Assembly: GCA_964007475.1 (NCBI GenBank)
Contig: OZ023273.1
Location: 125,597,812 to 125,661,811 of the forward strand
Direction of reading: 5' to 3'
Length of the DNA: 64,000 bases
DNA from: Hybos culiciformis
Lineage: Eukaryota; Arthropoda; Insecta; Diptera; Hybotidae
Made by a program: the position numbers and the translations under genes. The stretch's first letter is position 1. Every line of letters begins with the position of its first letter. Below, piece by piece: positions 30,291-43,300 of this stretch. A model generated the notes under the pieces. It saw only the letters and a list, made by a program, of their open reading frames with translations, was not told the origin of the DNA and ran no database searches.

Positions 30291-32554
30291 AGGTTAGGTT
30301 AGGTTAGGTTGTAGCGGGTCGGAAATACCCAGATCTCCTTGCACCTACGTAATTTACCCGTTGTACTGCCCTACCCGATGGGCCTATAATTCCCCATTGA
30401 GCCAACTCACCCCTTTCACAAACGTAATTAAGTCCCTTGGCTTATGTCCTTGCAGGTCCTCAAGGTCCTGCAAAAAATAATCCCCCAACATCCTTGCTCT
30501 CCTAGTCCGAATCGTTGGACATTGGCAGAGCACGTGAAGTGTAGTTTCGGGTTCTTCTCCACAACCCCTGCATATTCCCGTATCGGCCCTTCCTATTCGG
30601 AACTCGTGGTTCCTGAAGTAGTGCCCTGTACATATACCAGTGAAAAGTCGCAGATTATTCCTATCAAGGTTTAAAATCTGCTTAGACTTTTCTCTGTCCA
30701 AATCTCCCCAAACCTTTTTGGTGGTTTTGTTTCCCTCCGTTTGCCGCCAGATTTCTCTGTGTTTTTCCCAGCCCTCACTGTCTATTCTGGCTTTTAGTTC
30801 CGAGGAGCCCCTGAAAGATTGTACTCTTTCCAGAGTGCCCCCGTTTCCAAACCTCGCAAGACTGTCGGCTCTCATATTTCCCTCTACGCCCGAGTGGCCT
30901 TTAATCCATATAATGGCCACTCGATTTTCAAGACATATATCTTCAAGTGCCCTCAGACATTCCACAACTGTCCTAGACCTTACCTCTGTTTTGGTAAGGG
31001 TACTTAGGGCATTTTTGCTATCTGAGTAAATCCTAATCTCTCTTCCTTTTATCTCCTTATCCTTCAATATCCCAGCTGCCTTCATTATGGCGCTGGTCTC
31101 GGTTTGAACAACCGAGGTGCAGCCATCAATGTTGGCAGCATAAGATATGTCAAGTTCCTCACAGTAAACCCCCAGTCCACAGTGTCCCTCTCTCTTGGAC
31201 CCGTCTGTGAATATTTCTAGGGTTCCCTCTGGGATCTCTTGTCGCGTTTGGTTCACCACAACCCTGAGTAGTTTATTCACGTTGAGTGTTCCTGCAATTT
31301 TATCCCAAGGGATTTCCGCAAATAGCTCATTTCTTATGCCCTCGGAGAAGTCTCCCACCCTTTCATGCGGTGTGAGATTTTCCCCTGCTCTCCATTGCCC
31401 TATCATGCATAGCCTTGCTATCGTGTTAATAGCTGCTATCTGTACATGTAGGGTTAGTGGTCTCAATTCTAGAATTGTCTCAAGCGGTGTGAGATTTTCC
31501 CCTGCTCTCCATTGCCCTATCATGCATAGCCTTGCTATCGTGTTAATAGCTGCTATCTGTACATGTAGGGTTAGTGGTCTCAATTCTAGAATTGTCTCAA
31601 GCGATCTGGTCGCCGTCGATCTTGCCGCTCCGGTTATTCCCAGACAGGCTGATCTCTGAATTTGGTCCAAAAGTTTAGTCACTTTCTTTTTCTTTCTGGC
31701 TGGCCACCATACAAGTGCCCCATACACTACCATGGGTCTTATGACACAGGTATAGATCCAGTTCACAATCTTCGGGGAAAGACCCCAGGTCCTACCAATG
31801 GCCGTTCTACAGGCCCAATAGGTCCTCAGGGCTTTCCCTTTTTTCTCCGCGATATGCTCATTCCAGGTAAGCTTTTTATCAAGGATCACTCCAAGATATT
31901 TTACCTTGTCCTTCATTTCTAGACTCACCCCTCCTACAATAGGTACTGTAAGTCCCTCAATTTTCCTCTTTTTAGTGAAAAGACATAACTCAGATTTACT
32001 AGGGTTGAGTTTAAGTCCGCCCTGGTTTGCCCAGCGGTCTATTAGTTCAACCGCTACCTGCATCTTACTATTTATGTCGTTTCCTGTCTGTCCCGCTACT
32101 ATAACCGATATATCGTCCGCATAGCAGCATGTGTCTATCTCTTTTTCTTGCAGCTCTAGTAGCAGTGGGTTTACGGCAACCAACCACAGTAATGGAGATA
32201 ATACTCCTCCTTGTGGCGTGCCCCTTCCCACTGCCCTCTTTTCCTCGCACCCTCCGAAACTGGCATATATCCCCCTTTCACCTAAGAGGGACCTAATCCA
32301 GTTTACTAAAGTGTGGTCTGATTTCCTAGTACGTAGTTACAGTCTATGTTGTTGAAGGCGCCTTCGATGTCAACAAAACATCCCAGCGCCATTTCTTTTC
32401 TTTCAAGGGTTGTTTCTATGGTACGCACCACTTGATGTAGTGCCGTATCCACGGATCTTCCCTTGATATACGCGTGTTGGCTTCGAGCCAATACACGGCT
32501 GTTTATCTCCCGTCTCAGCTGATAATCCACCAGCCTCTCCATACTCTTTAGCAT
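30291..32554 (-). mobile_element. 5'-truncated non-LTR retrotransposon (LINE) with RNase H, copy 1
   Basis: On the minus strand, the element starts inside the reverse transcriptase at about 32554 and ends at 30291 with ACAACCTAACCTAACC repeats. It is flanked by GAGACT at 30285-30290 and 32555-32560, a likely target duplication, so it was 5'-truncated on insertion. A frameshift near 32330 (about 17 bases missing relative to copy 2) separates the RT start from a long 615-codon ORF (32231-30384). That ORF has the RT catalytic YADD, an RNase H domain (FTDGS, ETSAI, YSDSKNA, DSLAR) and a C-terminal Cys/His cluster (CTGHYF, CRGCGEE, HVLCQC). RNase H after RT points to the I/LOA/R1-like LINE groups. 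It is about 90-95% identical by eye to the copy at 38.2-40.86 kb. Confidence 0.92.
31367..31600. repeat. 117-bp in-frame tandem duplication inside LINE copy 1
   Basis: The 117 bases 31367-31483 are repeated exactly at 31484-31600. On the minus strand this duplicates 39 residues ([20 protein letters not shown]...) between RT and RNase H without breaking the frame. Copy 2 has the segment once. Confidence 0.95.
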
Positions 32555-32560
32555 GAGACT

Positions 32561-34322
32561 AAGTATTCATTTTGGTTCGAAGTTTTGAACAGGAACATTT
32601 ATTAAGGCTAATACAATTGATTGAGGGTTGAAAAATTAATTTCTTTGAAAACTAGTACATAGATAGTTTTAATCGAAATCCAGTTAAAGAATTTGAGCGC
32701 AACAGAACCTAAAATGGAAATTCAGTTCGCCAAAGTCTAAATAAAAAAAGCTACATTACCACCAGAATGTAAGAGGACTGCGTACTATTTTGAATCAAGT
32801 TTTTAAAGCTTTTCAATCCCTTTCGTTCGATGTTTTTGCTTTTCCGGAACATGGATTCAGCCGGGATATTAAATTATTCGGCGCTGATTTTCAGGTTTTT
32901 AAGACAGAAAGACATTTATCCATATCTATAGTTCAGTTGTTCCTTGGAGATGATTTGCGTTAGGGTTAGATTATCTTAGTTTTTATTGTATGAAGATTTA
33001 TCTCCTGGTTCATCCCTGGAAGTATACGTAGACTTTTGTTATGTTGTGAGCTCCTTGGCGGGTGGTTTGTGCCTCTACTGTCTGACGGCATTTTCTCTAA
33101 CTTCCTTATCAACTTTCTGATATAAATAACTCAAATGACAGGCAACTGCACTTGGTTTTTCCTCAGATGCTGATAGTATGATGTTTGATACGGCAGCCGA
33201 GTTAAAGATTTCAAAATTGATGTACGACCAATTTTTCGAACAAAATTTTAAATCCCATACATCTCTGTTTAAAATTGATATTACATTTTTTTATAGTATG
33301 CGGCTAATTACGCTATTTCTTTTCTAATTCATATCAGAGTTTTGGTACTGTTTGATCTTGCGTTCGTGACGGTTTTTTGCATATTAAGATTTTGTTTTGA
33401 TTGAAATTTAAATTGAGTTCTCGACACAATTTGGTTTTTTGCAAAAACACTTCAATGTGTTATTTGAACATCTGAACTTTTATTGTAACATTTTAATTTA
33501 TTTCTTTACTCTGAGATCAACCTCATTCTATTTGCATCATAAAAATATTTTAAAATGAATCAAAATCATAAAATTTAATCACATTTTACTGATTTTAAAT
33601 ATTTCATATATTATACATACGTAGGTACGTAAATATCATTTGTAATTCCTTAAAAGAAAAAAAAAATACAAATATAAATCAATCAATCAATAATTGAAGC
33701 CAAAGCTAAATTTAGACATAGTAACAAATTGACCAACCGGTGGGAATAAGAATACAAATTTCTTCTTAAATACTTCTAATTTCAAGCGAAACTGCACAAC
33801 AATGAACGAGAAGAGACCATATACTAAGCATTTTGCTCACATTTTAATCATTTTGCACGTGTAATTTAAATTTTCACATCTCATGCGTCTGTGCTTGTAG
33901 GACGTGTCGTAAACGATAATCTTCAATAAGTAAGCTTGTTTTTCCACATTCCAGTTCATATCACTCGATATAAGCCGTATCGGTACGAAAACTATTTAAT
34001 CACGGATGCACATGTAGCAGGTAACAAAGACCTTTGCTTCTTGTCGCTTCGTGCTCCATTGAGTCAGATCGACAGTACTATGTAGCTTAAAATTTATTTT
34101 TATTATATATAACGAGAATTCAATTTATGAATGAAATGAAGTTTTGTCAGGTATTTTAATAATTTAATAATCAATTTAATAATCATGGGGTAATGCTTTG
34201 GATGCAAAAATAAGTGTTTTTTTTTTTTTTTTTTTTTTTTTCAAAATTCAGTATTAACATAAATGTTACATACATACACCTAATTTAATTACTTAAGTAT
34301 TATTTCTTTTTTTTTCTTTCAG
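32561..34322. other. Intergenic 5' flank of XNP
   Basis: AT-rich sequence between the LINE and XNP, with a T26-28 run at about 34215-34242. The XNP promoter and any 5' UTR exon should lie here, but I cannot place them. No coding sequence was seen. Confidence 0.45.
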
Positions 34323-34333
34323 GTACAAAAAGG

Positions 34334-34360
34334 ATGTTAAATAATAACTATTATGGATGA
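34334..34360 (+). promoter_or_regulatory. Overlapping upstream ORF at the XNP start
   Basis: An acceptor ends at 34322 (TTTCTTTCAG), and 11 bases later an ATG opens an eight-codon [11 protein letters not shown], whose TGA overlaps the main start codon region (34353-34355). If the leader is spliced there, ribosomes meet this uORF first, which would reduce XNP translation. Confidence 0.5.
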
Positions 34361-37300
34361 ACAAAATTTAAGCGAAAACATTGAAATGTCTTTGAACGAT
34401 TGTATTTCAGTCTTAAGCGATGAATTTATGGACAAGGATTTATCTCATCCTAATCGCAAAATTTCCTTAAGAAATGAACCAATTGGATATTTAGATTCTT
34501 ATGTCCCATTACAAATGTCGAGCAATTCACAATCTGAAACTGAATTTGATGATGATGATGATGATGATGACTACGAATTTGATTTGGCTAAGATTAAGAA
34601 CGAAAACTTAAGTTTCAGCTTTTCTGATGAAATAAATTTAACACAAAGAATAGAAGCTGTAAGAAAGGAAGATAATGTTACGATGGAAACAGATAAAAAT
34701 ATTAAAAATCCTACTCTTAAACTTCTTAATGATAATGCTGAAGATGAGCTTTTAAACAAATATGAAAATAAATTATTTGACAATAATTATGATGGTGTTG
34801 AAGAAGAAGTTACAGATCTAACAACAGAAAATTCTATGGATGCGATGTACGAACTTTTGTCTAAAGCTCAAGCAGTTTATAAAAAAGAAGAAATCATTGA
34901 TACAGAACATAAGAACGATAGTGATTTTGAAAATATTATGAATGATCACAATTACATGAGTCAAGAATTAATTACAAATTCACTTGATAAACATACTGAA
35001 CAAGAGTTGGTGATAAAAGAACTAAAAGATAATGCTGAAATTTGTCATAAATTATTGGACGACCTCTATTTAATTAATAAATCTCAACAACTTCATAATA
35101 TCATAATTGAAATGAAAAAAATTTCCACGTGTTTAGAGAATTTTGAAACAATGGTTAAAATTGAATCGAATAATACTGAATTTAATGCAAGCGCGAATAT
35201 AATGAAACAAGGTAAACATTTTTTTAAATAGAAGTTCTATTAGCATTCATTTTTATCACCTCGAATTTTTATAGATGTTTTGTGAAACCTGCATATTTTT
35301 AATTCGGTTTCAAAGCTTTTGTAGAAAAAAAAGACTAAATTAATTGTGATCGGAATCTTTAATAACTAAACAAAATTTATCTTTGATTATCACGGAAGAA
35401 TAGTGGAAGGAACGACGCGGCGGGAAATTTTCTAGGTTAAACAACTTAGTTTGAAAACTACTTAGTTGAAGTTAAATTTTAAAAAAATCATGGGACGTGG
35501 TTTTTAATTTTTTTTTTATTTATATATTTTGTCAGTAATATTGCTTAAAAAAAAAATTAGTTACCAACGTGTTGGAATTGATGGAATATTGTATTGGCAC
35601 CGGAAATAAAATAAGTAGTCTGTGCAAAATTTCAGCAAAATCATAAATACCTACACAATTTAATATTATAATTATTTTTCTTAATAAAGAACATTTATTG
35701 TTTTGTTTTTTAGATCCAGAGATAAACGATACTTTTGTAAATTCCGTTTTGGATATTCATATTTGTAATGAAGTTAAAAGCGATGCAGTTTTCAAAGATA
35801 TCATGGACGAGCCAATTTATGACAAAACACCTAACTGTGACGATGATTCTGAAATTGAAATTCCAGCCAATAGTAAAATAGATACAAATATTACTAAAGG
35901 AAGTATCCAAAATGAGAAAAAAGATATAATAATAGGAGAACAATTAAAATTAAACGATAACAAAGACATTGTTATTGACATTGAAAATAAAAATAATTTA
36001 AGTTTAACGGAAAATGAAATTAAGGAAGCAGGAGAGGAAAAGGAATTTATTGATACGGTTAACAGTGTAAGTAGTCCTATTTACTCTTCATTTACCGATA
36101 GTTCAGAAGATGACAGTTCAGATAAGGGAACAGACAGTAAAACAAATGAAGAAACTGATGATTCTACTGAAGACAGTAGTTCTAATAGTCGTGTAATAGT
36201 TGAAAAAAATATAGAAGATGTAATAGCTGAAAATAAAATAAATGAAGCCAAGTCCAACGAAACTCCTGAAAATTTGGAAAATCCAACTAATGTGTCAGCC
36301 GACTCAAACAATGTTGTTGAAAGTTTAAAAACTCTTGGAACTAAAATCGTAGAAGCGTGTCAAAAACCAAGGGATTGTAGTGTGAATGATTTCTTTGATA
36401 AACAACTGACTGTAATTAAAGAGTATATTAAATGTCAATCAATAACCGTTGACGAATCTACACAAACTGAATCGGCAGGCAATTTAGTAGATTATTTGAA
36501 TAATGAAGAAAAAAAGCGGCTTCTTGAGGATTCTTATTCTGAAATTTCAGAATATGAAAGTAGTAGTGATACTGGTACTTTAGATGAAGAATCTAGTTCA
36601 AGAGAAGGGAGAAGTTTGAGTAATGATAATACTAACACCATTTTTAATGGTATAAATCTCACTAAGTACACTAAAACATCAGGAACGTCTTCAGATTCTG
36701 AAAAAAGCGCAGAATCAAATAATTTAAAAAAAGATAAAAAACGAAAAAAAAGTATGGACAAAAATGTTAAAAAAGATAAAGAAATAGATAGACTCTTAAA
36801 TTATAAACATTTGGCAAACAAAAAAGAAATCAATAATAAAAGTAATAAATTAACCTCTGAAAAACAAACAATGCAAAAAACTACTAATAAGGAATCATTA
36901 CTGGATATACTTAAACAAAAAGGTGATTCAACTACTTCTGGTGAAAGTGAGGAGGAATTTTCCGAAAATGACAATGAACAAAAAAGGCAGCTGCCCACTG
37001 AAAATGATTTCCTTTTGAAAGCAAATGAAGATTTAAAGAGACAATTATTACAAAGCTCATCAGAATCTGAAAAAAGTGATTTGGAAACTATCCTATTGTC
37101 AGATATTTGTGATGATGATTCGAATACATCTTTAGTTGATAAATTTTTGGAGCAATATGGCAATGAAGAAAACGAAATTGAATCAAACGATAATGACAAA
37201 GACTTAATTTTAAAAGATAAAATTATTCAAAAAATCAGTACTCAACCTCAAACATTAAATAATATCGATAAAAAAGATGTTGATAGCGATAAAGAAAATA

Positions 37301-40300
37301 ATGTTCGAAATGATAGTGTAAAAGATAACATCGATGATGAATTGCTTGACAAATCTTTTCCAAAGAATCTATTGACTCGTAAAAAATCATTTGATACTCT
37401 ATTGATTGAAGATGAAAAACGTCGTCTAAATACCTTGAAGTCAAATGATGATCACATTAGTTTAAGTTCTGATGATGATACTGATATAAGCAGTAGCACA
37501 GAAACTACGGAAAATACGAGATCTCTTCGACCAATTTTACGCCAAGATCAGTTGGCAAGTGAAACAAAGGTAGCGCAAAAAGAGGAAGAAGATCGAATCG
37601 CTCGTTTAAAAAAAAAAGCTGATATTTTGAAGAAGTCTTTTAAAGAGCATAAAGTTGATCAATCAGATATAAATTCTTTAATTCTTGATTATAATACCAA
37701 AATAAAAAAATTTATTAAAGTACATCCAGATTTATTAAAGAATTTAAAGCAGCATCAAATAGACGGTGTAAAATTTATGTATGATTGCTGTTATGGAAGT
37801 GTTAATTTTATAAATGATCACCCTGGGTCTGGGTGTATTTTGGCTCATTGCATGGGATTAGGCAAGTATTTTATATTTATGTATACATATGTACAATTAT
37901 ATTTTAGGGTTTTTTTGCATTTAGGTTAGGTTAGGTTGTAGCGAGTCGCGATTACATTCTTTTTCGCAACGTAATTTCAACTACGCAACGTTCTAAAATT
38001 CTAAAATCACTGGAAGTGAGACAATTATTTCGACTGAAAAAAAAAAAAAAAAAATTGGTGAGAGATTCGCCCTAGATAAATAAAATTTTGTAATTACCAA
38101 TTTTGTGCCTTTGTAAAAATATTGCTAATTTTACAGAATCCACTCTGCTCTAAAAATAAATTTTACATTTTTCGAAATTATTTGTAAATCCAGAAGGCTA
38201 AGGAAAATAGCTGGAGGAAATTTACAGGAAGTATTGAGAGTACTGGGGAAGCGGCAAGACTAAAGAAAATCTTGTCGAAAACTTACTTCCAGCCAGAACT
38301 GCTAGAGGACAGAAACGGAAATATGACGGCAAATATGGGGGACTCCCTAAAAGTCCTCTTGGAACAAAATTTTCCTGCCGGACAAGTAAACCAGGGTAGC
38401 GCTAGAGAGCGTAACCTGGGAGTAAATCAAATGCTAATTAACCAAATGTTTACAGAAACTAAGGTTGAGTGGGCAGTATCCTTTGATCGGTTTAAATCAC
38501 CGGGAACGGACGGAATATACCCATGCCTCATACAGGAGGGATTCTGTATCCTGGGGAAAATGTTGAGTAAGATCTTCAATGCAAGTCTTACGATGGCGTA
38601 CATTCCGGTTATCTGGAGGGAATCTAAGGTGACTTTCATTCCCAAACCGGGGAAAGGAAGCTACGAGAAAGCTAACGCGTATCGACCGATAAGCCTCACC
38701 TCTTTCATGCTAAAGAGTATGGAGAGGCTGGTGGATTATCAACTGAGACGGGAGATAAACAGCCGTGTATTGGCTCGAAGCCAAGACGCGTATATCAAGG
38801 GAAGATCCGTGGATACGGCACTACATCAAGTGGTGCGTACCATAGAAACAACCCTTGAAAGAAAAGAAATGGCGCTGGGATGTTTTGTTGACATCGAAGG
38901 CGCCTTCAACAACATAGACTGTAACTACGTAATAGGAAATCTAACCAGTATGGGTACAGACCACACTTTAGTAAACTGGATTAGGTCCCTCTTAGGTGAA
39001 AGGGGGATATATGCCAGTTTTGGAGGGTGCGAGGAGAAGAGGGCAGTGGGAAGGGGCACGCCACAAGGAGGAGTATCTCCATTACTGTGGTTGGTTGCCG
39101 TAAACCCACTGCTACTAGAGCTGCAAGAAAAAGAGATAGACACATGCTGCTATGCGGACGATATATCGGTTATAGTAGCGGGGCAGACAGGAAACGACAT
39201 AAATAGTAAGATGCAGCTAGCGGTTGATCTAATAGACCGCTGGGCAAACCAGTGCGGACTTAAACTCAACCCTAGTAAATCTGAGTTATGTCTTCACTAA
39301 GAAGAGGAAAATTGAGGGACTTACAGTACCTATTGTAGGAGGGGTGAGTCTAGAAATGAAGGACAAGGTAAAATATCTTGGAGTGATCCTTGATAAAAAA
39401 CTTACCTGGAATGAGCATATCGCTGAGAAAAAAGGGAAAGCCCTGAGGACCTATTGGGCCTGTAGAACGGCCATTGATAGGACCTGGGGTCTTTCCCCGA
39501 AGATTGTGAACTGGATCTATACCTGTGTCATAAGACCCATGGTCGTGTATGGGGCACTGGTATGGTGGCCAGCCACAAAGAAAAAGAAAGTGACTAAACT
39601 TTTGGACCAAATTCAGAGATCAGCCTGTCTGGGAATAACCGGAGCGGCAAGATCGACGGCGACCAGATCGCTTGAGACAATTCTAGAATTGAGACCACTT
39701 GCCCTACATGTACAGATAGCAGCTATTAACACGATAGCAATGCTATGCATGATAGGGCAATGGAGAGCAGGGGAAAATCTCACACCGCATGAAAGGGATT
39801 CCGAGGGCATAAGAAATGAGCTATTTGCGGAAGTCCCTTGGGATAAGATTGCAGGAACACTCAACGTGAATAAACTATTCAGGGTTGTGGTGAACCAAAC
39901 GCGACAAGAGATCCCAGAGGGAACCCTAGAAATATTCACAGACGGGTCCAAGAGAGAGGGACACTGTGGACTGGGGGTTTACTGTGAGGAACTTGACATA
40001 TCTTATGCTGCCAACATTGATGGCTGCGCCTCGGTTGTTCAAACCGAGACCATGGCCATAATGAAGGCAGCTGGGATATTGAAGGATAAGGAGATAAAAG
40101 GAAGAGAGATTAGGATTTACTCAGATAGCAAAAATACCCTAAGCACCCTTACCAAAACAGAGGTAAGGTCTAGGACAGTTGTGGAATGTCTGAGGGCACT
40201 TGAAGATATATGTCTTGAAAATTGAGTGTCCATTATATGGATTAAAGGCCACTCGGACGTAGAGGGAAATATGAGAGCCGACAGTCTTGCGAGGTTTGGA

Positions 40301-43300
40301 AACGGGGGCACTCTGGAAAGAGTTCAATCTTTCAGGGGCTCCTCGGGACTAAAAGCCAGAATAGACAGTGAGGGCTGGGAAAAACACAGAGAAATCTGGC
40401 GGCAAACGGAGGGAAACAAAACCACCAAAAAGGTTTGGGGAGATTTGGACAGAAAAGTCTAAGCAGATTTTAAACCTTGATAGGAATAATCTGCGACTTT
40501 TCACTGGTATATGTACAGGGCACTTCTTCAGGAACCACGAGTTCCGAATAGGTAGGGCCGATACGGGAATATGCAGGGGTTGTGGAGAAGAACCCGAAAC
40601 TACACCTCACGTGCTCTGCCAATGTCCAACGATTCGGACTAGGAGAGCAAGGATGTTGGGGGATTATTTTTTGCAGGACCTTGAGGACCTGCAAAGACAT
40701 AAGCCAAGGGAATTAATTAGGTTTGTGAAAGAGGTGAATTGGCTCGTTGGGGAATTATAGGCCCATCGGGTAGGGCAGTACAACGGGTAAATTACCTAGT
40801 TGCAAGGAGATCTGGGTATTTCCGACCCGCTACAACCTAACCTAACCTAACCTAAATCAAGCTTATTTATTTATTTATAAAGGTTCTCAATGTGAGCATT
40901 AATTGAGGTTTCTCTTTTAATTGATTATGCTGTTATTTAAATTATTTGTTTTATTAGGTAAAACTTTGCAACTGATCACATTACTACATACTTTAATAGT
41001 TAACAAGGAATTGAATACTTCAAAAGTATTGGTATTATGTCCCAAAAGCACTGTTATGAACTGGGCAGACGAAATTCAACGTTGGCTAGGACCCTTGAAA
41101 ACTAAAAATTTGAAAATATTCTCTTTTAATGATTCATCTGATGTCAGTCAAAAATTGCAAATTTTGAAAGAATGGTCAAAAGCAACACGACCTCCACGAG
41201 AAATTTGTGGATGCCTTCTTATTGGATATGAAGCATTTAGATCTCTTGTATTATACCATAATTATAAAAAAAGATGTGGCAATTTACCACAGGCTGAAAT
41301 TGACGAGATTCAAAAGATTGTGAAAGAAACTTTATTAGACCCAGGTGCTGATTTAGTTATTTGTGATGAAGGTCATATTATTAAAAACAGAAGAGCAGCT
41401 ATAAGTCAAGCTGTTCAGGAAATCAAAACACCTAGAAGAATTATTTTAACAGGAACTCCGATTCAAAATAATTTACGTGAATATTATAGTATGGTAAATT
41501 TTATCAAGCCATCGTATCTGGGAACGGAAAAAGAATTTTCTAACCTTTATGGAAATCCTATCAAAAATGGCCAGCACAAAGATTCTAACAAAAGGGATAT
41601 AAAAATTATGAAACAAAGGTCATTTGTATTACATAAAAAATTAAGTACTTTTGTGCAAAGACGGGAGGCTGCTTTGCTAAAAACATTTTTACCTCAAAAA
41701 TTTGAATACGTTTTATTTATACCCATGACTAAAGTTCAAGTAAGTAATTTAAATTTGTTTTTTTTTTGTTTTTTTAGCTTTGGCCAAAACAAAATGTCTT
41801 TTAGCAACACCAACATAAATAATATAAAACCATGCAGTCAATTAAAAACACTACATTTTAGACAAGGCATAAAATTATAAAAAGTGTACGAACCTGTATG
41901 TAAATATCTCTTCAATAAAATACTAATGCTTTTTCTTGTATCCATTAGATTACTTTTTCGTAAATAATATATCTTTCAATCATTACTTCGTATTTAGGGA
42001 AAACCAAATGAAAGTCAGCGTCAATATCTTTTTTCATATTTTAATTTTTGCACAAATCAAGTTTTATTTTTATTTCAGACTCGTTTATATGAAGCTTTTC
42101 TGGAATCAGTTGGCAAAAGAAATGAGGATACAGCTAAAGGTAGAAATCTTTTAACTGACTACACTTGTTTAAGGAAAATTTGGACTCATCCTAAAGTTTT
42201 GGAGAACGCATATCAAAACGCAACGGTAAGTTTTTCTTGTAATATCAGACAAGAATTCAAATTTCAACATTCAAGCCTGAATTGTTCCCTAAGTAAATGA
42301 AAATTTTTGTCTTAGATACATTGTGAAAAATATTGGTGCTTTGACATGAAACTTTATTACCGATTTTTAAAACTAAGGTTTCTCTATACATTCTTCTGCG
42401 GTATAGGGCCACAAAAATATAATAGTACACAATAATAATTTTATGATTTTTTTATTGAACGTACTTTTGCAAAAAAAAAATTGATTAAACGTAGATTTGA
42501 ATTAACATTTTTGAAGATGTACCATTCATTAAAACGATTAAAACTTTATTAAAAGTACATCTGCGCCAAACATATTTTGACCATATGTCTTTTTGCCAAA
42601 AGTTGTTTGTCAATTAATCTATTTTACCTCCTACTTTAAAAATGAAGAACAATATTGAAGTGTGAAATTCGATCATTGTGTAATATAAAATTTGAATTAT
42701 GGACGTTATTTTCTCCCAAGCGACTGAGCCAATTTTAATAAAATTTGATCTTAAGAGCATGTTTTAAGGTCTTATTCTATCTAAAAGCACATTTATCGGT
42801 TTATTTTACACATAAAGTTTATAAACAAAATTAGTAATGATAAAGAGTTTTTTTTACCACACATACATTTTTTACCATTTGTAGAGCAAAAGTCGAAAAG
42901 ATTCAAAAAAAGCAAATGCATCAACCACTTCATCATTATCAACCAATGTTCAGTCAGATGGTGAAGAACCAGATGATATATATGACAGTCAAACTGGATT
43001 TATGTCAGTAACAAGTGATTGGTGGCGATCCTATTTAACACCTGAAGATCTTGAAACTATTTTACCAAGTAACAAACTCCAAACGATGTTCCAAATTTTA
43101 AAAATGTGTGAAGAAAGAAAAGATAAATGGTAAATAAATTGAAAACTATTTTTTCTTTTAAAAGTTATATTAATGTACTTCACACAATTTAAAGCCAACT
43201 ATAACAATTAAAATAACCGATAAATAAAAAATTAATAAATAACCACTATGTTATATTTAAAAAAAAATAAAAAACAGATGTTCAACTTAAATAAGGCCAT

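Noticed and set aside
30290..30310. True telomere or interstitial telomeric tract
   Set aside because: Only three to four TTAGG units, always at LINE ends and with a non-telomeric flank duplication.
30444..32355. Plus-strand ORFs across LINE copy 1, and minus-strand ORFs across copy 2
   Set aside because: Antisense shadows of the RT/RNase H reading frame, which is fully recognisable on the other strand.
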